DNA from: Anagrus nilaparvatae
Taxonomy: Eukaryota > Arthropoda > Insecta > Hymenoptera > Mymaridae
DNA length: 64,000 nucleotides
Reading direction: 5' to 3'
Assembly: GCA_022575985.1 (NCBI GenBank)
Contig: JAKSXM010000272.1
Span: 27,173,501-27,237,500, forward strand
In this document: one piece after another, positions 57,401-64,000 of the stretch
Position numbering within the stretch: position 1 is the stretch's first letter
How the letters are laid out: the number at the start of each line of letters is the position of its first letter
Notes under the pieces: model-generated
The model's input: the letters and a program-made list of their open reading frames with translations, nothing else
Databases searched by the model: none
Told to the model about the DNA's origin: nothing
Translations under genes and position numbers: made by a program

Positions 57401-59814
57401 CTAAAATTATGTTACTCGAAATTTCAAGCAGGCATACAAGCAGTTAATCAAAATTTTGTCCGGCTGTTACGAGGGCAAATATTTATTAAAATTTTAGTAA
57501 TGTATGCTAATAATCATCAAATTTCACGAATTAACCATCCATATAAAAAAATTGATTTTAAAATCGTTTGAATTTTCAAGCAATATATTTTTACAGCTAT
57601 TTGTTGAATAAAGAACAAAGTACTGATTTTTTTGGCAAAACATGATATATATTATGAAACTTGTAAAAATTTTTTTACCAAAATAGTAATAGTGGTAAAA
57701 ATTTAAAATTAGTTCTTTTGTGAAAAATAATGACAATACATCCCTTTGTAACTAATTTAGGGTACTATCAGAGTAGTTTATTCAATAAACACTAGCCCTG
57801 TCAAAAGTTTCAAAGAATTTAGTAATTCCAATGTCCTGGCCTTCCCTTTTTACCAATTTCAATTTTTAAATGCAGTTAAAATGAAAAAAAGAAACTTATT
57901 TAATTTCGTTGTAAGATAGGGGAGGCAGCTGCCAATAATTAGTATTAATAAAAAACCGAAATTATTAATTGTCAATGTTAATTTATTTGGAAATTTTATA
58001 AGAATATTATAATTTTATTACAGCATAAAATTATAAAAAATTCTGAGTTAAAAATATGAAAAAAATAATTTTTTGTGGTTAAAAGTTAGTTTTTTGAAAT
58101 TTTTATAGCTTTATAAAATTTAATGTAAAAATGTTATACACAAAGAATGTTCAATGTTGACCAGCTGTTATTTTATATATTCTGTATAAAATAAACGTGT
58201 AACTGGTTTCTTATATATATGAACCATCAAGTAACAAAAAAAAAAAAAATAGGGTACACAATACATGCATATTTTATATGTGAATAGGGAGAGAATAAAA
58301 GTATATATTATAAGAGTAATGTTATTTGCATGACCATTTGGTTTCTATACGACACCTGTTATATCAGCACTTGACTGATGACGATTAATTTAAACATATA
58401 CCCATATTTAAATATTACCTGCCTATATATGGGTATGTTCACTTTAAAATATCTGATAAAAAGATATACATAAATTATTTTTTTGGGCACTGTTAGGTGT
58501 CGAATGGAAATTTTATTGTCAGTTTAGTAACTAAAAGTTTAAATTTATTTTTATTTTTCAATTTTAGCATTTATACTGCTAAAAGTTTTGGATTTGATCC
58601 TTTGTTTGATTTTTGGACAAAACTCATATAATTATGAGCATATTTAGATATACATATATATTTTTTTAATTGTTTTTCTACTGTAGGGTCTAATGAACTA
58701 GCCTTCTTGCCGTTATTGTTGAGTTAAAATTTTTCAATTAATTCATTCATAAGGTATAAGTATTTGAAAAAATCCGAGTTTCGAATAAGAATGCATATCC
58801 TCATCAAAAATATATACCCATGAAGGAAAGCTGCAAGGATTTTTCTCGTGATAGGTTATACGAACGACAAACTCATTCGAGTCGATACATTCTTCTAAAA
58901 TGGCCAGGGAAAATCATTTCACTTGAGAGAAAAATTTTAATACCAAATTGCCTTGACTAGGCACTTTGCGAAAAAACGGCTGTTTTTTATCATAAAAAGA
59001 AACACTGTGCACGGTGTATTTTTATCGCAAATTTGTGATAGAATCTTCACTCGCAATTAAAATGGCTTTTAAAAATTATATACAAGAGGCAACCAAAATA
59101 TATTATATAATAGCTTGGATAGCACTTTTTTATAAACTTAAATTCTGAAAAGCGTTATGAACTTAAATTGCCCCTAAAGCCTTACGAAAATCATCGAAAA
59201 ACTTGCATAGCCACTAAACTCCATTGAAGGATCTTGGAAAGAACAGCATTTTTGATATTGATTCCTGTAATGCCTATTTTATTCAAAAATTTAAATTTTT
59301 AAAGCAGTTTAATTGTTTTTTTTTTCCAAAATAAGGGCACTTGGATTTCGGTTTATTTACCGAAAAAAAAATCAGAGCGGTCTATTGTCAAGAAACAAGA
59401 CTACAGCAATATTTTGAAGACAGTCTATGAGTTATTTCACATACAACATATACCACGATGTAACGACATTAAAAGCGGTTAAAATGTTATATTTTAAAAA
59501 ATTTTTAGCATCAAAAATAGAAAAATTTACATACAACTCAACATATGCCGCTATGACATTATACAGTCCATTTGTAAATTCACTCTAAAAGCCCCTGAAT
59601 AATTACAGAGCCCTGTCATGTTTTTAGACCTAGAAGGTCGGTCGGAATAAACAGAAGGTACCTAGTTAAAGTGTTTTTTTAATATAATAAACTGACACCT
59701 ACCAATTTGGTTTTATTTGGTTTTTCAAATATCCTAAACTGATCCTCATGTTAATATATTTAAGTCTTTTCTACACTAGAAGACAACTGCTAAACTTTAG
59801 ACTTAATGTATATA
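54406..59814. other. AT-rich DNA without recognised genes
   Basis: Upstream of cpo on the minus strand. Several 60-95-codon frames occur on both strands, none with a domain or coding-like composition. The only item of note is the PSE-like motif at 58.9 kb. The stretch 60071-61701 is likewise gene-free, repeat-like, and includes a small CTGCGCTTCGCGCAG hairpin at about 61229. Confidence 0.6.
58895..58932 (-). promoter_or_regulatory. PSE-like motif lacking a TATA box
   Basis: On the minus strand: TTTCTCTCAAGTGAAATG, nearly consensus, but the expected TATA position reads CATTTTAG. In insects, a PSE without TATA marks Pol II snRNA genes. I do not recognise a U-snRNA downstream, so a decayed copy is equally likely. 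Confidence 0.3.
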
Positions 59815-60070
59815 CACTGTTAAAAATACCCGATGGTAAAACGAAATAATCGTAAAATTACGATTTTGTCGTAAATTTACTAAAAAAATCGTAAATTTAC
59901 CATTTAAATCGTAATTTTACGATCGATCGTAAATTTACGATTTTTTTGTAATTTTACGATTTTGAAATCGTAAATTTACGACAAATTCGTAATATTACCA
60001 CCAAATCGTAAATTTACGATTTTTATGGTAAATTTACGATTTTGCATTTGTAAATTTACGACTGCTAGAT
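59815..60070. repeat. Palindrome array of GTAAATTTAC units
   Basis: It begins CACTGTTAAAAATACC, resembling the MITE end, and then packs about ten GTAAATTTAC or GTAAAATTAC units, including perfect ATCGTAAATTTACGAT palindromes. It is probably a relative of the CACTGTAAAAAG family without a clear right end. A weaker GTAAATTTAC-rich patch lies near 14640-14870. Confidence 0.6.
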
Positions 60071-61701
60071 TTGAGTATTTATAAGCCTAAAAACAACATT
60101 TCCGAAACTAAGGGGTAAGTACAAGTTTACCTTATTTTTTCGTTCCTAAACTCATATACGAGTAAAAACTAATTTTGGCATAAAATTTTTGTATTAACAC
60201 TAAAATATCTAAATGGCATTAGAGAAGGTATTCTCATCTCAAAAGTTATTTTAAAGCCGTAAAATCTTTGTTTAGGAATTTCAAATTTTGTATACAAGCC
60301 ACAATTTATTGAAATGAACTAAAAAAAAATTTTAATATTAAATAAATTTTTTAATATCTAACATTTTTTACGTACATAAATATTAACAATTGTTTAACAA
60401 AAAAATTAGAATTCTTTTGTTTGATTTCTAAGTTAAAAAATCTAAGACAAAAGAGGAAAAAGTTAATTAAATTCAAATAAAAATTTTCGGTGCTTAAAAA
60501 AGGAGAGAAAATAAAAATCACTAAAAATATGCTTTATTTTTGTAAAAGATTTTACAAGGGGAGTTCAATACATTCGGAAAACCAAATTACACCAAACGTT
60601 TATGGATAAGTTTATTATGTTGAAAAAACATGCTGACTACTTTCCGTTTATTCCAATGGGCCTTCTGGGCCTAGAAACGCAGGGCTCAATGTTATAAAAG
60701 AGGGTTTTTTTTTGGGAATTTTCAACAAAACGCCAAAATCTCACAAGTTAACCAAATTAATATCATTAATTCTTTCATCACTATAGCCAATTAACCAAAC
60801 GGTCATTTTTGGCTAAAAATGACCAATTTTAAATTGCTGCCAAATTTGTAATTTTTGACAAAAATGGGTTTTTTAGGTCTCAAAAAATTTGTACAAGCTT
60901 CAAATTTCCAAAACTTCTTTATTTTACCCTTTTCAATTATTTGTTAACTAGATATGATAATTTGAAGTCACAGTCCCAATTTTACGATTTTATAAAAAAG
61001 CTCATTTTTAATTAGTATAGGCCTGGAGCATGGTTTTATTTGCGATTTTTTTTTAAAGTATGTCCATGGAATTTTTCGACAGTATATATAGTTTGTGGGG
61101 TCGCTGTTTCCAAATCCGAAGTCCGTTTTGACCTAACCTGGTCCAATTTTGCATAATTGCCAATGTTAGGTCATTTTTAACGTTTTTTTGCCATTTTTTG
61201 TTATAATTTTTAATATACTAGAAATAACTGCGCTTCGCGCAGAGAATGACTGCCTTTTATTCATTAACAAACAATTATTTATTAAAAATATTTTAAATTA
61301 TTATTTGAAAACAGATAAAATATTGTAAATGATAAATTCTAATTTAATAAATGACCCTAATTTTTTGCGGTGACATTTAATTATTATGTTCAATAATTTC
61401 ATTTACCTAGTAAAAAGTATAAAACTAATTAATTTTTGTCCAAAAAATAAGTTATAATTGCTTGAAATTGGATTCTTTTAAATGAACTTTTAATCGTTTA
61501 AACCATTTGAACTAAAAATTGGTATGGAAACTTATCATTAGTTGTACTTTTGAGAAAAAATAGTTAGGACCCATTTCTGAGACCCTTCATTTCAACTTGG
61601 GCCCAATTGGCGTGGAATCCCTCATATCGTTGTTTTTAATTTATTTTTTTGTTATTTATATTTAAAAACTTACGACTGGTCTGTGTTCTCACACAACCAA
61701 C

Positions 61702-63196
61702 CCCAAGTGGAAAAGTTGTATACAATTTGGATCCCAATTGTATCCTAAGTTATGAATCAATTTTGGATACAAAATTCGTAGATTCCAAAACGGATACATT
61801 TTGGATTAGCGAAGTAATTATTAAAAAAAAGATCATAAAAGCATATTTAATTCTGCTCTACGTGTTGTAGCATCGTCCCACCAGGATTCCTGTAAATCCT
61901 AAAAGTAAAGAAAAGAAATCATCCATATTCTATGTAATTTTTCCACAATCGAGTAGTTGCAAATTATTATCTGTTTATTTATTTTTTCAGAGAAATTTCA
62001 AATATATTTTTTTAATCTAAATATTAAAAATTTTTGGTAAGGACTCAATTCGTCCCGATTCATCCATAAAACAAAAAATAATCTTAAATCCACGCATCCA
62101 AAAATGTAAAAATTTAAATATTTTTGCAATGTCATCCTCAAAAACTATTTAAAAACTCACTTCAAGTATTTCAGTGTTCAGTGCTGCAGTAATAAAAAAT
62201 AAAAAATTTTATTTAAATAAGTAAAAATAAAATTTGATTTGTGAAAATATTATAATTATTTTTTTTCTGGGTGGATTCAGACCGTTGAAAATTTTTTTCA
62301 CTTCGCGAAATTCTTTTGAATATCACTGATTTTATAACTAATTCTTTCAAAAATAAATTTTAAATCACGCTTGTAAAATACGTTATAAATCTCAAAATTA
62401 TTAAAAAAATTATTTAAATTTAAAGGTTAAAAATTTTAATTCACATCGACCCGTCAGTGTGGCTTGACATGATCGACTAATATCTTTTTAGTTTTTGACA
62501 GTTGTTTATTGACTCACTAAGCAACGGTATTTTATTGATAACAAACAATTGACTGAATAAAAAAAAATTAGTCGATCATGTCAAGCCATACTGATGGGTC
62601 GTTTTGAATTAAAATTTTTAACCTCTAAATTTAAATAATTTTTTTAATAATTTTGAGATTTATAACGTATTTATTGCATATTTAAATAAAATTTTTTATT
62701 TTTTATTACTGCAGCACTGAACACTGAAATACTTGAAGTGAGTTTTTAAATAGTTTTTGAGGATGACATTGCAAAAATATTTAAATTTTTACATTTTTGG
62801 ATGCGTGGATTTAAGATTATTTTTTTGTTTTATGGATGATTCGGGATGAATTGAGTCCTTACCAAAAATTTTTAATATTTAGATTAAAAAAATATATTTG
62901 AAATTTTTCTGAAAAAATAAATAAACAGATAATAATTTGCAACTACTCGATTGTGGAAAAATTACATAGAATATGGATGATTTCTTTTCTTTACTTTTAG
63001 GATTTACAGGAATCCTGGTGGGACGATGCTACAACACGTAGAGCAGAATTAAATATGCTTTTATGATCTTTTTTTAATAATTACTTCACTAATCCAAAAT
63101 GTATCCGTTTTGGAATCTACGAATTTTGTATCAAAAATTGATTCATAACTTAGGATACAATTGGGATCCAAATTGTATACAACTTTTCCACTTGGG
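61702..63196. mobile_element. Large foldback element, arms 630-790 bp
   Basis: It begins CCCAAGTGGAAAAGTTGTAT and ends with the reverse complement. Nearly identical inverted arms run to a loop around 62500-62565, with CGACCCGTCAGTGTGGCTTG on one side and its complement on the other. The left arm carries about 150 extra bases (about 62220-62370) missing from the right, so one arm has an insertion or the other a deletion. The 73-codon frame in the left arm is not credible as a gene. Confidence 0.9.
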
Positions 63197-63229
63197 AACG
63201 ATCATGGAACAGATTCTCTTATAACAGTC

Positions 63230-63430
63230 TTAACGTATACTCCCTAATTATTATAAGTCCTAAAACAATAATAAATACAACAAATCCCGAAATATAAATT
63301 ATCCTAAGTCCATAAAGTCCTATAAAGTATTCTAAGTTTTTGTTCTTATCAGGCCATGACTCCCACTTTAAATTATTATAAGTCCCTAAATCGAAAATAT
63401 TTTAAGTCCATTTCACCACTCTCCCTAAAA
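63230..63430. repeat. Degenerate TAAGTCC(C)TAAA repeat
   Basis: Spaced units TTATAAGTCCTAAA, TATCCTAAGTCCATAAAGTC, ATTATAAGTCCCTAAATCG and TTTTAAGTCCA match the units at 1.4 and 12.5 kb. It adjoins the right end of the big foldback. Confidence 0.5.
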
Positions 63431-63630
63431 ACATCAGTATTTCGACCCGTCCTGCCGAGTCGGACTTTTTCAAATACTTTATCCAATGAACATGTCCATG
63501 TTAATAAATTGATGTGATAAAAGTGTATAAGAGTAGTTAAACGAAATTAGTAAATTCAGATAAAATAGCTTTCTCCAGTAAATAAAATTTACTTGATTAG
63601 TAAAAGAGCTACTTCACAGTGATCAGAGAA

Positions 63631-64000
63631 GTAGTAGTAGTAGTAGTATTTATTTCTTGCTTATAATTTACATAAATTGTCACAAGAAAGTATAATTAGT
63701 ACAAAAAATTTAAATTAGTACAAAATACAAAGTCTTTTACAATAGAATTTCTATTATTTATAATGGTTACAAGATTGAAATAAGTTGTTAATACAAAATT
63801 TAAAGTATAAATATAAAAATTATTTAAAGAACATGTTTTGATTTTAAAGCAAAAAATGTATGATTTTAAATTTAGATAAAAATTCTTCAGTGTTTTCTTC
63901 TATTTTCTATTATTTTGAATTTCTTTGCTTTTTTTAATTTTTCTGTTTTCAATATCTGTTGACAAAGATCACTAACAATTACATATGCTGGCACATCACT
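63631..64000 (-). mobile_element. Possible 3' end of a non-LTR element, cut by the window edge
   Basis: On the minus strand the sequence ends AATAAATACTACTACTACTA, a trinucleotide tail such as some CR1/Jockey-like LINEs carry. The preceding 350 bases continue off the window. No domain is visible. Confidence 0.3.

Noticed and set aside
61649..61870. 73-codon frame in the left foldback arm
   Set aside because: It is mirrored by the right arm, has no domain, and is explained by the palindrome.
1..64000. CRISPR array, operons, rRNA or intact tRNA genes
   Set aside because: No regularly spaced identical repeats with unique spacers, no rRNA signatures, and the tRNA-like segments lack paired acceptor arms. 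The GTAAATTTAC arrays are palindrome clusters without spacers.

Overview
This window is AT-rich (by eye close to 80% A+T) and reads as an arthropod nuclear genome, most likely an insect. The evidence is one conserved spliced gene with GT-AG introns, many short inverted-repeat transposons, decayed LINE and SINE pieces, and no bacterial-style gene packing. Very low GC, a Q/H-rich couch potato orthologue and a 38.7-kb intron would suit an AT-rich hymenopteran such as a parasitoid wasp. That placement is inference.

The only protein gene I can assemble with confidence is couch potato (cpo), an RBPMS/Hermes-family RNA-binding protein, on the minus strand. Six coding exons run from about 52.69 kb (Q/H-, A- and T-rich N-terminus with a KRPRR basic patch) to 13.1, 10.9, 8.8 and 6.9 kb (single RRM, then a linker), ending at 3.45 kb. 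All introns keep the frame and give a 416-residue reading. Three features are unusual. The long first exon has no in-frame AUG at its 5' end. One splice acceptor is a tandem CAGCAG. The stop is UGA-CUA-G, a leaky context, followed by about 17 codons of coding-like composition. A CpG-rich island at 53.05-53.18 kb is the best candidate for the 5' exon or promoter.

The most interesting signal lies in the 38.7-kb first intron. Ten copies of a 38-bp composite align without gaps: TTTCTCGMAAGWGAAATG, then a variable 12-bp spacer, then TATATAAG. Flanking DNA is unrelated between copies except for one inverted pair. This is the layout of insect U6-type RNA polymerase III promoters (PSEA, 12-bp gap, TATA box). 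Most are followed by a T-run at a distance suiting a small RNA. Two downstream segments, at 27.50-27.70 kb (GC-rich, foldable) and 44.94-44.85 kb, look like structured RNAs. Five promoters point right (18-34 kb), four point left (37-50 kb), and a divergent pair sits near 49.8 kb. I propose a nest of uncharacterised small-RNA genes inside cpo. Degenerate copies may lie at 12.2 and 58.9 kb.

The rest is repeat-derived: TA-flanked MITEs with CACTGTAAAAAG ends (4.2, 7.9 and 17.2 kb, a relative at 59.8 kb), a MITE at 18.5 kb, a TATATTAG-ended family (15.6, 22.3 and 51.1 kb), foldbacks at 9.4-10.3 kb and 61.7-63.2 kb, a dead non-LTR reverse transcriptase at 31-32.2 kb, tRNA-like SINE heads at 39 and 46.9 kb, a possible LTR primer-binding site at 46.75 kb, and a repeat family shared by 1.1-1.6, 12.4-12.65 and 63.2-63.4 kb. 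Most other open frames are chance frames in AT-rich DNA.
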